From an uncultured Bacteroidota bacterium (GTDB taxonomy: Bacteria > Bacteroidota > Bacteroidia > Flavobacteriales > Flavobacteriaceae): a DNA stretch of 64,000 bases. Made by a program: the position numbers and the translations under genes. The notes beneath the pieces are model-generated. The model was not told where the DNA came from, did not search any database, and worked only from the letters and a program-made list of their open reading frames with translations. The stretch lies in NCBI GenBank assembly GCA_902635965.1, contig CACPQA010000006.1:31793-95792 (forward strand), given 5' to 3'. Of the stretch, positions 39,689 to 49,573 are shown piece by piece (within the stretch, counting starts at the first letter, position 1; every line of letters starts with the position of its first letter).

Positions 39689-40813
39689 TTATATTTTTAA
39701 TGTATAGGTTGTACGTTTTTTATGAAGCTTGTGTTCATAATTTTTCCATAATTGATGAATAGAGGTATTTTCTTCTAATTCTGGATTAGTTTCAACCTCT
39801 GTTATTCCTTTTTTATTAAATAACTTTTGAATTTCATTAAATAAAATTGCTATCACGCCTTTATTTTGGTACTCTGGATCCACCCCAATTAAATAAAACG
39901 ATGCCCTGTTATTGTAATACTTAGCCTTTAGGAGATGAAAAATACCAAAGGGAAAAAGTTTCCCGTTAATTTTTTTCAAAGCTTTTGTAAAAGAGGGCAT
40001 TATTATTACAAAAGCTATCAACTTATTTTTTTTATCAGATACACACTTAATGAACTCTGGGTGAGCATATTTTAAATATTTTTCTTTATAGTATTTTATT
40101 TGATATTTCTGAATTGGAACAAAGGTTTGAAGATTTGAGTATGTCTTCTCAATTAATTGAAACATTTCATTTATAAAAGGTTCGACTTGATTGCTCTTTT
40201 TAAAATGTAATACCTTTAAATTATATCTTTTTAAGATGAGTTTTCCGAATTTTCTAACTTTTTTTGGGGAATTTTTGAAGTCAGGTATCTTAATTTCAAA
40301 TTCAATCCATTGAGCTAATTTTTTCATTTTGAGCTGTTCCATATGTGTCGGGTAGTAAGGGTAATTATAATTGGTTATAATAGTATTCATTTTGTCGTAT
40401 CCCATAACTAACATCCCTGCTTTATCCATATTAGAAAATCCAACGGGTCCCTCAATAAAATCCATTTTTCTTGATTTTCCAAATTCCTTCACCTTTTCTA
40501 TTAAAAGTCTAGTTACTTCAAAATCGTCCACAACATCAAACCAACCAAATCTTACTTTATTCTTTTTTAGTCTTCTAACTTCAACCCAATTGACTATTGC
40601 TGCTATTCTTCCTACTATCTTTTTTTCATTGTAAGCTAAGAATAAAGAGACATCTGACGTCTTAAAGGCAGGATTGCAATCTTTATCTAGGAAGTATAAT
40701 TCCTCTTTTTTAATTGGTGGTACCCAAAAAGGGTTTCTTTTGTAAAGGGTAAATTGAAAATTAACAAATGCTTTAAGTTCTGATTTTGTCCTTACTTCAA
40801 TAATTTTAACCAT
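39689..40813 (-). CDS. GNAT-fold acetyltransferase-like protein
   Basis: A 374-residue protein of two GNAT-like halves. The N-terminal part has VNFQFTLYKRNPFWVPPIKKEELYFLD and PAFKTSDVSLFLAYNEKKIVGRIAAIVN, the GNAT core strands. The C-terminal part has ASFYLIGVDPEYQNKGVIAILFNEIQKLFNKKGITEVETNPELEENTSIHQLWKNYEH, including a Q/RxxGxxG/A-like acetyl-CoA loop. This long GNAT family is conserved in Bacteroidetes and its substrate is unknown. It overlaps the 40806 gene by 8 bases and lies 2 bases from the mnmE start, so the three genes are probably one operon. Confidence 0.88.
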   Translation of the reverse strand: MVKIIEVRTKSELKAFVNFQFTLYKRNPFWVPPIKKEELYFLDKDCNPAFKTSDVSLFLAYNEKKIVGRIAAIVNWVEVRRLKKNKVRFGWFDVVDDFEVTRLLIEKVKEFGKSRKMDFIEGPVGFSNMDKAGMLVMGYDKMNTIITNYNYPYYPTHMEQLKMKKLAQWIEFEIKIPDFKNSPKKVRKFGKLILKRYNLKVLHFKKSNQVEPFINEMFQLIEKTYSNLQTFVPIQKYQIKYYKEKYLKYAHPEFIKCVSDKKNKLIAFVIIMPSFTKALKKINGKLFPFGIFHLLKAKYYNNRASFYLIGVDPEYQNKGVIAILFNEIQKLFNKKGITEVETNPELEENTSIHQLWKNYEHKLHKKRTTYTLKI

Positions 40814-41858
40814 TTGGTTTCTTTCTAGCTTTTTTATTTCTTTTTTTATCTGCTTTTTGAGCCTTTTTGGCCCCCTTCTTGTACATTCTCTCTTCTTTTT
40901 TCATTAACTTTTCCTCTAATTTAAACTCTGGATCAACGTCTTTATGAAAATCCAGCCTGTAAGAAGCGCCAAGATTTAAAAAAAATATAGAAGGGGAATT
41001 TTTTGTATTTGTTCCAAATGTAGCCTCAAACTGCAAGTCATCATTAAATAAATATGCTGCTCCTGTTCTAAAAATTTGATCTTTATACAAATCACTGGAA
41101 AAATCTTGTGTTTCTATATATACAGACCAATATTTATTGATTGTGTGTGTAAGCGTCAGTATATAGCTAAATTCTGGAAACTCAGTTGATATTCTATTAT
41201 ATATAAAATTTGTAACAAATACCCATCTTCCAAAAAAGTGAGATTGGGTTGCTAAAATACCTTTTCCTGAGAAACTTGGTTCAATTGAATCATCTCTTGG
41301 AATTCCAAAAAATAAGGGTTTTCTTAGCTCATCGAATACATTTCCGTAAGGAAATGGATTTTCTTTTTCCATAATAAAATTTCCACCAAGTGTAATTGAT
41401 ACAGCTGGTACCAAATCCCTTAGTTTGAAACCGTTATTTGCTTTCCAACTATAAACGTTCACTTTCCTTTCTTTTTTGAATGGATCATAAACCAGATATT
41501 TAATTCCTAAAAAATTGTTCAAAAAACCATTTCGTTTTGATTTTACAGACGGGTTAATTAACCGGTTTTCAATTTTATCGAATTGGTAAACACCGTCATA
41601 TGTAATTTCAATTTTTTCAGACAATAATCCATATCTCACAGATAGAAAGAAAAGATTTGCATTTACCTTAGAGTCGTTGTAACTCTTGTGTTTGTATGAT
41701 CTAAACTCCGTACCCCCTTCAAATTGGACAACATTTTTTCCAACTGAAAATGCACCAATAGATGCTCCTGGTCTGTTTGAATTAATTTGATCTGTATACT
41801 GCCCATATGAAGTAAAAAGAAAGAAAATTGATATCAATATGTAAAGAATCCATCTCAT
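40806..41858 (-). CDS. Outer-membrane transporter-like protein (MetA-pathway phenol-degradation type)
   Basis: A 350-residue protein with signal peptide (ending FTSYGQ) and beta-barrel strands. The opening DQINSNRPGASIGAFSVGKNVVQFEGGTEFR and later LRDLVPAVSITLGGNF, FVTNFIYNRI, YWSVYIETQDF and LQFEATFGTNTKNSPSIFFLNLGASYRLDF match the putative porins of the phenol-degradation-like family. An unusual Lys/Arg-rich tail (residues 310-350, MKKEERMYKKGAKKAQKADKK) follows the barrel and probably faces the periplasm. Substrate unknown. Confidence 0.85.
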   Translation of the reverse strand: MRWILYILISIFFLFTSYGQYTDQINSNRPGASIGAFSVGKNVVQFEGGTEFRSYKHKSYNDSKVNANLFFLSVRYGLLSEKIEITYDGVYQFDKIENRLINPSVKSKRNGFLNNFLGIKYLVYDPFKKERKVNVYSWKANNGFKLRDLVPAVSITLGGNFIMEKENPFPYGNVFDELRKPLFFGIPRDDSIEPSFSGKGILATQSHFFGRWVFVTNFIYNRISTEFPEFSYILTLTHTINKYWSVYIETQDFSSDLYKDQIFRTGAAYLFNDDLQFEATFGTNTKNSPSIFFLNLGASYRLDFHKDVDPEFKLEEKLMKKEERMYKKGAKKAQKADKKRNKKARKKPNG

Positions 41859-41982
41859 TAAATTAAAAATAAATAATTTTTAAAAATAAAAACTAAAGAT
41901 GATTTAATGAATAACTTTATTGTTTAATTATATTCAATTTTAATTTTACCTATATTGAATAAATTCGCTTAAATTGAAGGTA

Positions 41983-44388
41983 ATGAAGAAGATTTTAAAT
42001 TTTGAAATTCTGTCGCATTTCATGTTCATATCCTCTTTTTCTCTTTTATCTATTTTTATATTTTATCCAATTCTGCAAGGTAAAAAATTAATGCAGTCAG
42101 ACACTCAACAGTATCTCGCTATGTCTAGACAATTACAAGATTTTAGAATAGAAAAAAATAATGACTTGTATTGGATTGATAATGCTTATTGCGGAATGCC
42201 GACTTATCAGCTTGGCGCAAAGTATCCTTACGATGTTTTAACTCCTATCCACAAAATATTAAAATTTTTGCCTCATCCATCTTATATGATTTTTATTTAT
42301 TTGTTAGGCTTATATATTTTAATCCTAAGTTTAGGATTTAAAAGTAGATACGCTTTTTTTGGGGCCATATGCTATGGTCTTTCTACATACTTACTAATCA
42401 TTATTCAAGTTGGGCACAATACAAAGGCCTTAGCCCTTGGATATTTACCATTGGTTTTTGCATCTTTAAATTACGTCTTCAAAAATAAGTCCATTTGGCC
42501 TGTAATTGCCTTATCATTATTTATAGGACTTCAAATTAGGTCTAACCACTATCAAATCAGTTATTACATGTTTATTTTGATGGGAATTTTTCTGATTTTT
42601 AAACTTTTTGAACTTTATCAAGACAAAAAATTTAAATCTTTTGGATATAAAATTTTGAAAATTTGTTTTTCAATATTTATGGCCCTTGGATTAAATGCTA
42701 CAAGTCTACTTTCAACGTATGAATACTCTAAGTATAGCACCAGAGGCAAAAGTGATCTAACAATAGATGAAAATGGGAGAAAGTTAGAAACCACAGACGG
42801 ACTTTCATATGATTATATCACTCAGTTTAGTATGGGAATTTTTGAAAGCTTAAATATAATTATCCCGAGGATAAATGGTGGCTCCTCTACTGAAAATTTG
42901 GGAGTGGATTCTAATTTTTACAAAGAGATTAGAAATCTAGGGTTTTCACCTTCTCAATCAGCCAGTTTATCAAGTAATGTTCCTACATACTGGGGCGGTC
43001 AGCCAATTCTCGAAGCACCACCATATGTAGGAATAACTGTAGTTTTTTTATCCTTTTTTACAATATTTATCCCATCAGTTCGAAAAAAATATACTTGGAT
43101 ATATTTCGGAATTATTTTGTCTATTCTTTTGTCATTTGGTAAAAACTTTGATTTTTTAACCAAAATTTTTGTTGAATATTTTCCCTTATATAACAAGTTT
43201 AGAGCTGTTTCTTCTATACAAGTTATATTAGAATTTTGTTTTCCTATCCTAGCTACTATTGGATTATACTCATTTTTTGAAATATCAAAGAATAAATCTT
43301 TTGCTGCATTGTTAAAAACCTATCTATTTTTTATGACCATATTGATTTTAATTTATTTTTCATCTTTTACTCTAGGTTTTACAAGTACAATGGATTCATA
43401 TTATAGCCAAATTTTTGGTTCTGAGATAATGCTGTTGATAAAAAAAACTCGATTAGAAATTTTTAAATATGATGTTTTAAGAGCTATTTTTTTTGTATCC
43501 ATAGTTTTTATTACTCTTTTCTTGTTCATAAAAAACAAACTAAGTAATAGAATTACTTTTACTCTAATCTTATTTTTTGTGTTTTTTGATTTAATAAATG
43601 TTAGCAATAGATACCTAGACAGAGATCTATTTTTAAAAACCAGTAGAATTAATAAATTCTACAATGAAAATAGTGCCGATAAAGAAATTTTAAGGGATAC
43701 TTCTTATTTTCGAGTTTATCAACCCTCATCAACAATGCAGAATGCGAGACCATCATTTTTTCATAATTCAATTGGGGGGTATCATGGTGCAAAACCTAGA
43801 AGATTAGAACAGTTCTATAACCTGTTTTTACAAAGTAAAAAAACCGCACTTCTTGATATTTTAAATGTAAAATATGTTATAAAGGAAAATGAGGGTAACA
43901 CAAATGCATTTGAAAACCCCAATAACCTTGGTTTAGCTTGGTTCACTGAAAAACTTATTTTTAAAGAAAATCCCGATAATATTTATATGGACCTTTTAAA
44001 ATTTAATCTTAGAGAAACGGCTTTAATTGAAGGTTTTACTAAGGATAGTATAAACTTTTCTAATAAAAGGAGAATATCTCAAATTAGTTTATTAAAGAAT
44101 AAACCTCAAGAAAAAGTATATTCCATAGAGTCTGACAAACCTGGATTTGTTGTTTTTTCAGAGATGTTTTTTCCTGGGTGGAAGGCTGAAATTAATAATG
44201 AAAAATCTGAGATATATAGAGTTGACTTTATTTTAAGAGGTCTTTTTGTCCCAAAAGGAAAAAATAAAGTTAAATTTTATTTTGAGCCTACTTCACTAAA
44301 ATACGGAAGTTACATTCAAATCACATCAATAATTATTTTGATAGGGCTAATTTTTCTATCAGCAAAAAAAATATTTTTAACAAAATAG
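41983..44388 (+). CDS. YfhO-family membrane protein
   Basis: An 801-residue polytopic membrane protein, about 12-13 helices, with a YfhO-type layout. A first helix is followed by a periplasmic loop LMQSDTQQYLAMSRQLQDFR, then DNAYCGMPTYQLGA and the helix block. A large C-terminal soluble domain (FRVYQPSSTMQNARPSFFHNSIGGYHGAKPRRLEQFYNL and a final FVVFSEMFFPGWKAEI) completes it. B. subtilis YfhO acts in lipoteichoic acid glycosylation; in Bacteroidetes it is assumed to be a glycosyltransferase for surface polymers. A TTG at 41974 is three codons upstream of the ATG used here. The flippase follows 9 bases later. Confidence 0.92.
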   Translation: MKKILNFEILSHFMFISSFSLLSIFIFYPILQGKKLMQSDTQQYLAMSRQLQDFRIEKNNDLYWIDNAYCGMPTYQLGAKYPYDVLTPIHKILKFLPHPSYMIFIYLLGLYILILSLGFKSRYAFFGAICYGLSTYLLIIIQVGHNTKALALGYLPLVFASLNYVFKNKSIWPVIALSLFIGLQIRSNHYQISYYMFILMGIFLIFKLFELYQDKKFKSFGYKILKICFSIFMALGLNATSLLSTYEYSKYSTRGKSDLTIDENGRKLETTDGLSYDYITQFSMGIFESLNIIIPRINGGSSTENLGVDSNFYKEIRNLGFSPSQSASLSSNVPTYWGGQPILEAPPYVGITVVFLSFFTIFIPSVRKKYTWIYFGIILSILLSFGKNFDFLTKIFVEYFPLYNKFRAVSSIQVILEFCFPILATIGLYSFFEISKNKSFAALLKTYLFFMTILILIYFSSFTLGFTSTMDSYYSQIFGSEIMLLIKKTRLEIFKYDVLRAIFFVSIVFITLFLFIKNKLSNRITFTLILFFVFFDLINVSNRYLDRDLFLKTSRINKFYNENSADKEILRDTSYFRVYQPSSTMQNARPSFFHNSIGGYHGAKPRRLEQFYNLFLQSKKTALLDILNVKYVIKENEGNTNAFENPNNLGLAWFTEKLIFKENPDNIYMDLLKFNLRETALIEGFTKDSINFSNKRRISQISLLKNKPQEKVYSIESDKPGFVVFSEMFFPGWKAEINNEKSEIYRVDFILRGLFVPKGKNKVKFYFEPTSLKYGSYIQITSIIILIGLIFLSAKKIFLTK

Positions 44389-44397
44389 GATCACTTT

Positions 44398-45870
44398 ATG
44401 AGCTTTATTGTAAAACAGTCATTTTCAAATATTTTAATTATTCTCTTTGCATTTACATTAGGCGCCTTAAATACCCTTTTCTTTTATCCAAGCATAATTG
44501 GTACTGAGTTTTATGGAATTATTTTAATTCTATTGGCTCAATCAAATATTATTCAACCTATTTTTTCTTTTGGTCTTCAACATAGTGTTATTAAATTTTT
44601 TTCATCAGTAGAGTCAAAAAAAGAAAAAGATAAAATATTAATTTTATCATTAATTACCCCCCTTTTTGTCATTGTTCCAATTTCTGTCTTATTTATATTG
44701 AATTATAATTTCATTGGAAACTATTTGTCAACTGAAAACCCTTCAATAAAAAAATACATTTATATAATCATTTCAATAGCAATTTCAAATGCATATTTTG
44801 AAATTTTTTATAGTTGGTGCAAGGTTCAAAAGAAGACTGTTTTTGGAAATTTTTTGAAAGAGTTTTATCAAAGATGTTTGATTACGATTTTACTTTTTCT
44901 ATACTTCTTTAAATTAATTGATTTTGAATATTTTACTTATTTGTTGATTTTTGGTTATTACTTAAGATTAATTTTAATTGTTTTTTACAGTCTCTCAATT
45001 TATTCACCTAGTTTTAAAATATCATTCCCTAAAAATTTTAAGGAAATTTTATATTATAGTCTTTTAATTTTTTTATCTGGTTTTGGGGCAAGTATTATAA
45101 TTGATGTAGATGCCGCTATGCTGGGAAAACTTGTTCAAGATGAAATTGTTGCATATTATAAAATTGCAATTTTTATAACTGCAATAATCGACTCACCATC
45201 AAGAGCTCTTTTCCAAATTTTGAATCCAATGGTTGCAGAGACAATCAACAAGAAAAACATTCCCAAGCTGGAACAATTATATAAAAAAAGTTCATCAAAT
45301 TTGTTGTTGGTATCTGGTTTTATTTCAGTTTTAATTTGCTCTAATATTGATGATATATATGAAATAATATACACGTTAAATTCAGATAACGGATTTAGAC
45401 TTGCAATTCCAGTTGTATTTTATATTTCGATATGTAAGTTATCAAGTGCTTTAGTTGGTTGCGTAAATAGTATAATTTCGAATTCTAAATACTATTACAC
45501 TGTACCTTTCTTTTCTATATCATCAGCAATTACAGTCATTTTTCTTAATATATATTTAATTGATAAAATTGGTTTTATTGGTGCTGCTGTGTCAACTATG
45601 ATTGTTATTATTTTATTCAATTTCCTAAAACTATCATTTGTAATGTATAAATTTAAAATTCAACCATTTTCTAAAGACACCCTTTATATATTAGCCTTAA
45701 TCTTATCTAACTTCCTAATTTTTTATAATCTCAATATTTCAGATCAATTTTTACTTAATTTTGTATTCAAGTGCGTATTTATATTTTTTACGTATTTATC
45801 AGTTACTTACTTTATGAATTTATCTAAAGAATTAAATTCGTTTTTAAAAATTAAATGGAAAGAAAAATAA
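44398..45870 (+). CDS. Oligosaccharide flippase (MOP superfamily, Wzx-like)
   Basis: A 490-residue integral membrane protein with about 12-14 helices and the MOP/polysaccharide-synthase pattern. It opens SFSNILIILFAFTLGALNTLFFYPSIIGTEFYGIILILLA, then has ISFPKNFKEILYYSLLIFLSGFGASIIIDVDAAMLGKLVQDEIVAYYKIAIFIT, a central repeat of the fold with a conserved Asp and Gly-rich turn. It probably moves a lipid-linked sugar across the inner membrane. Pairing with the YfhO gene (9-base gap) suggests a shared role in building a surface glycan. Confidence 0.88.
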   Translation: MSFIVKQSFSNILIILFAFTLGALNTLFFYPSIIGTEFYGIILILLAQSNIIQPIFSFGLQHSVIKFFSSVESKKEKDKILILSLITPLFVIVPISVLFILNYNFIGNYLSTENPSIKKYIYIIISIAISNAYFEIFYSWCKVQKKTVFGNFLKEFYQRCLITILLFLYFFKLIDFEYFTYLLIFGYYLRLILIVFYSLSIYSPSFKISFPKNFKEILYYSLLIFLSGFGASIIIDVDAAMLGKLVQDEIVAYYKIAIFITAIIDSPSRALFQILNPMVAETINKKNIPKLEQLYKKSSSNLLLVSGFISVLICSNIDDIYEIIYTLNSDNGFRLAIPVVFYISICKLSSALVGCVNSIISNSKYYYTVPFFSISSAITVIFLNIYLIDKIGFIGAAVSTMIVIILFNFLKLSFVMYKFKIQPFSKDTLYILALILSNFLIFYNLNISDQFLLNFVFKCVFIFFTYLSVTYFMNLSKELNSFLKIKWKEK

Positions 45871-45889
45871 AAATTTATTTAATAGTAAT

Positions 45890-48670
45890 TTAAACTAATT
45901 TTTCCTTTAAAAATCTGCCCGTGATCGATTGCCTTGACTTTATAATCTCTTCTGGTGTACCTGTAGCCACCACTTTCCCTCCATTAATTCCAGCATTTGG
46001 GCCAAGATCAATAATATAATCTGCACACTTTATCATATCTAAATTGTGTTCCACAACAATTACAGAATGTCCATTCTCAACCAAAAGGAAAAGGGATTTT
46101 ATTAAATAGTTTATATCATGGAAATGTAAACCAGTAGTTGGTTCATCAAATATAAAAAGGATTTTATTTTTATTTTCACCTTTACCAATAAATGAAGCAA
46201 GTTTTATTCTTTGCGCTTCACCACCGGAAATATTGCTTGACGACTGACCTAGGGTTATGTAACCTAGTCCTACTTTTTTTAGTGGTATTAATTTATTATA
46301 TATTTTGTGTTCATTATTTTTTTCAAAAAAACTTAATGATTCATCTAAGGTCATTTCTAATATTTCGTTAACTGATTTATTATCGAATTTTATTTGAAGA
46401 ATTTCTTTTTTAAATCTTTTTCCGTTGCATTCATCACATTCCAATGAAACATCAGCCATGAATTGCATTTCAATTACGATTATCCCCTCTCCTTTACATT
46501 TGTCGCATCTTCCTCCATCAACATTAAATGAAAAGTGCTTTGGTTTGTAATTTCTGCTCTTTGCAAGAGATTGTTTAGAGAAAAGCTGTCTGATTTCATC
46601 ATATACCTTTAGATAAGTTAAAGGATTAGATCTAGATGATCTGCCGATTGGATTTTGATCTATATATTCTACTTGATCAATTAAATTCAAATCTCCGCCT
46701 ATGGATTTAAATTCTCCACTTCTTTCTTTGTATATATCAAGAGTTTTTTGGATTGCGGGATATAGGATTTTTTTCACTAGAGTGCTTTTTCCACTTCCAG
46801 ATACACCAGTAACAGCAACCATCATATTCAAAGGAAATTCAATATCAATATTTTTAAGATTATTTTCCCTAGCTCCATTGAGTATAATTTTTTGATTTAC
46901 TTTTTTTCTATACTGAGGATAAACAATTTCTTTTTCTGAATTAAGATACTTAGCAGTTATAGACTCTTTATTTTTCAAAATGTCTTGATATTTTCCGTTC
47001 GCAACAATATTTCCTCCATTAATTCCAGCATAGGGACCTAAATCAATAATTTCATCAGCCTCTTTCATTATTCCTTCGTCGTGTTCAACAACAATAACCG
47101 TATTTCCTAATTTTTTAAGTTTTTTTAGGATGTTGATAAGTCTTTTGTTATCGATTGAGTGAAGTCCCACACTCGGTTCGTCCAAAATATACATAGCTCC
47201 AACTAAACTACTCCCCAAAGATGTAGCTAAATTTATTCTTTGAGATTCTCCCCCAGAAAGTGAGTTAGATTTCCTGTTCAAAGTAAGATAACCCAGTCCA
47301 ACATCTTGCATAAAAGATATTCTAGACTTGATTTCATATAGAATATTTTCTGCAACATCTTTTTTTTCATCCTTGAGATTAAGTTTATAAAAAAAATCGC
47401 AGAGTTCGTTGATACTTAGCTCTAAAAGTTGAGGTATATTTTTATTATTCAATTTTACATTTTCTGTTTCTTTTCTTAGTCTAGATCCGTTGCATTCGAA
47501 GCATTTTGTTTTCCCTCTAAACCTTGACAATAAGACTCGATTTTGAATCTTGTAAGTTTTTGATTCTATTTTTTTAAAAAAGAAATTCAAACCTTTAAAA
47601 TATTGATTCCCATCCCAGAGGATTTTTATTTGTTCTTCATTAAGCTTATAGAAAGGTTCATGAATTGGGAACGAAAACTTGTGTGAATTATTGATCAAAT
47701 CATTTAAATAGTTTCTAAAAGATTTCCCATTCCAAGGGACTATCGCACCCTCATATATTGACAAATTTTTGTTTGGTACCACCAGGTCAATATCGATTCC
47801 TATAATATCACCATAACCCTGACATTTTTTACAGGCACCATAGGGGTTATTGAAGCTAAAAAACTGTTCATTAGGTTCTGGAAAAAGAAGTCCATCCCTT
47901 TCAAAATTATTTGAAAATGAAAATTTAGTTTTATTATCGAGATTGATTATTTTACATTTTCCATTTCCTTCAAAAAATGCAATCTCAATAGATTCTGTCA
48001 ATTTGTTTATTTCATTTTTGTCATTGCTAATTATTGCCCTTTCAATCACTAAATCAAAATCTTCAAAATCTTCTTCGTTTATGTCACTTAATTTAATAAT
48101 TTGTTCTTCAAGGTATCCTAAAGCAAATCCATTTGAAAGTAATTTTTTAACATAATTAGATTTATTATTTTTCAATACTTTAGGCTTGCAAGTAATTATT
48201 AATTTTGATTTACTTTTTTGAGACCTTAAGAACTCTAAAACATCATTTACAGTATCTTTTTTTACAATTTTATTTGATTTAGGCGAAATTGTTTCTCCAA
48301 TTCGTGCATACAATAGTCTTATATAGTCAAATATTTCAGTTTTTGTTCCAACTGTTGATCGAGGATTAGTGGAATTAATTTTTTGTTCAACCGCTATTGC
48401 TGGTGATATACCATCAATACTATCTACAAGAGGTTTGTTTATTTTTCCCATAAATTGTCTTGCGTAAGATGAAAGACTTTCTATATATTTTCTTTGTCCT
48501 TCCGCATAAAGCGTATCAAAAGCTAAAGTTGTTTTGCCTGAGCCAGAGAGTCCTGTTATAACAGTAAGGGAGTTTCTTTTAATATCCACATCTATATTTT
48601 TTAAATTATTGAGTCTGGCCCCTCTAATTTTGATATAATTATTAAAAGAAATATTTTTTACTTTTTTCAT
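45890..48670 (-). CDS. uvrA: Excinuclease ABC subunit A
   Basis: A 926-residue UvrA, the damage-recognition ATPase of nucleotide excision repair. Two ABC modules are complete: Walker A GLSGSGKTTLAFDTLYAEG near residue 40 and GVSGSGKSTLVKKIL in the second half, signatures LSGGESQRINLA and ISGGEAQRIKLA, Walker B YILDEPSVGLH and FIFDEPTTGLHFHDI. Zinc modules CKKCQGYGD and CDKCKGEGI...CDECNGKRF are present. Length is normal. It is convergent with the flippase and divergent from the sigma factor gene. Confidence 0.98.
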   Translation of the reverse strand: MKKVKNISFNNYIKIRGARLNNLKNIDVDIKRNSLTVITGLSGSGKTTLAFDTLYAEGQRKYIESLSSYARQFMGKINKPLVDSIDGISPAIAVEQKINSTNPRSTVGTKTEIFDYIRLLYARIGETISPKSNKIVKKDTVNDVLEFLRSQKSKSKLIITCKPKVLKNNKSNYVKKLLSNGFALGYLEEQIIKLSDINEEDFEDFDLVIERAIISNDKNEINKLTESIEIAFFEGNGKCKIINLDNKTKFSFSNNFERDGLLFPEPNEQFFSFNNPYGACKKCQGYGDIIGIDIDLVVPNKNLSIYEGAIVPWNGKSFRNYLNDLINNSHKFSFPIHEPFYKLNEEQIKILWDGNQYFKGLNFFFKKIESKTYKIQNRVLLSRFRGKTKCFECNGSRLRKETENVKLNNKNIPQLLELSINELCDFFYKLNLKDEKKDVAENILYEIKSRISFMQDVGLGYLTLNRKSNSLSGGESQRINLATSLGSSLVGAMYILDEPSVGLHSIDNKRLINILKKLKKLGNTVIVVEHDEGIMKEADEIIDLGPYAGINGGNIVANGKYQDILKNKESITAKYLNSEKEIVYPQYRKKVNQKIILNGARENNLKNIDIEFPLNMMVAVTGVSGSGKSTLVKKILYPAIQKTLDIYKERSGEFKSIGGDLNLIDQVEYIDQNPIGRSSRSNPLTYLKVYDEIRQLFSKQSLAKSRNYKPKHFSFNVDGGRCDKCKGEGIIVIEMQFMADVSLECDECNGKRFKKEILQIKFDNKSVNEILEMTLDESLSFFEKNNEHKIYNKLIPLKKVGLGYITLGQSSSNISGGEAQRIKLASFIGKGENKNKILFIFDEPTTGLHFHDINYLIKSLFLLVENGHSVIVVEHNLDMIKCADYIIDLGPNAGINGGKVVATGTPEEIIKSRQSITGRFLKEKLV

Positions 48671-48744
48671 TGTAAAATTTATTTAAAAAAAAAATATTAA
48701 AATATATTTAATGAGAATCTAAATTTAAATTAAAAATTATTTTG

Positions 48745-48752
48745 TATCTTTG
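48745..48752 (+). promoter_or_regulatory. TAnnTTTG promoter box for the sigma factor gene
   Basis: TATCTTTG, exact consensus, 60 bases before the ATG of the sigma-70 family gene. It lies in the divergent gap with uvrA. Confidence 0.55.
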
Positions 48753-48812
48753 ATTTAACAAAAAAATACGCCTATACACAATTTTACTTTTTTAATTTTT
48801 TAAAGTTAGTGT

Positions 48813-49400
48813 ATGGATAATTCAAATCCATTTGATGACGCTCTTTTAGTTAGTAACTATGTAAATGGTTGTGAAAAATCATTAGAAGTTTTAATTAACA
48901 AACATAAATTCAAAATTTATAATTTTATTTATTCCAAAGTCTTGGACAGAGATAATGCAGATGACTTATTTCAAGAGACTTTTATTAAAGTTATTAAAAC
49001 TTTGAAAAAAGGTGTATACAGTGAAGAAGGTAAATTTTTACCTTGGATAATGAGAATAGCTCACAATTTGGTTATTGATTTTTTTAGAAAGAACAAAAGG
49101 TTCCCAATCTTTGACAAAAATCAAAACTATGACATATTTCAACTAATAAAAGATGAAAACCCCTCAATAGAGAGACATTTAATTGATAAACAGATTTTAA
49201 ATGATTTACAAAAAATTGTTGTAAAATTACCGCAAGATCAAAAAGAGGTACTTGATATGAGGCTATATAAGGAAATGAGTTTCAAAGAAATATCTGAAGC
49301 TACAGGGGTAAGTATAAACACTGCACTTGGTAGAATGAGATATGCAATTATCAATCTTAGAAAATTAATAATAGAAAATAACATAACTTTATCTGCATAA
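48813..49400 (+). CDS. RNA polymerase sigma factor, sigma-70 (ECF-like)
   Basis: A 195-residue sigma factor. Region 2: LINKHKFKIYNFIYSKVLDRDNADDLFQETFIKVIKTLKKG (residues 23-63), with the sigma-2 DADDLFQETF core and WIMRIAHNLVIDFFRK (-7/-10 recognition side). Region 4: LQKIVVKLPQDQKEVLDMRLYKEMSFKEISEATGVSINTALGRMRYAIINLRKLI is a clear helix-turn-helix. No anti-sigma gene follows. This type (SigW-like, sometimes essential-like and highly conserved in flavobacteria) is probably a core regulator. A small conserved ORF follows 42 bases later. Confidence 0.94.
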   Translation: MDNSNPFDDALLVSNYVNGCEKSLEVLINKHKFKIYNFIYSKVLDRDNADDLFQETFIKVIKTLKKGVYSEEGKFLPWIMRIAHNLVIDFFRKNKRFPIFDKNQNYDIFQLIKDENPSIERHLIDKQILNDLQKIVVKLPQDQKEVLDMRLYKEMSFKEISEATGVSINTALGRMRYAIINLRKLIIENNITLSA

Positions 49401-49442
49401 CATAATTTTTATCTGTATTTTACGTTTTATGTTTAAAGTGTA

Positions 49443-49562
49443 TTGAAATTGGATAAAAAAAAACCTAAAATAATAGGTCCTAGCGACATAACTATTAAAC
49501 GCATCTTGGCATATTCTAAAGCTCTGGCATCAAGTAAGTTAAAAAAACACAAAAAAAATTAA
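49443..49562 (+). CDS. Small conserved protein (39 residues)
   Basis: TTG to TAA encodes 39 residues: LDKKKPKIIGPSDITIKRIL then AYSKALASSKLKKHKKN. The pattern KPKII-PS--TI--IL-YSKAL is one I recall as a small conserved flavobacterial protein, often annotated as hypothetical. It is basic and probably cytosolic. It follows the sigma factor gene on the same strand and converges with nth with an 11-base gap, so it is likely co-transcribed with the sigma factor. A second in-frame TTG two codons later could be the start. Confidence 0.65.
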   Translation: MKLDKKKPKIIGPSDITIKRILAYSKALASSKLKKHKKN

Positions 49563-49573
49563 ACCTTTTCTAT

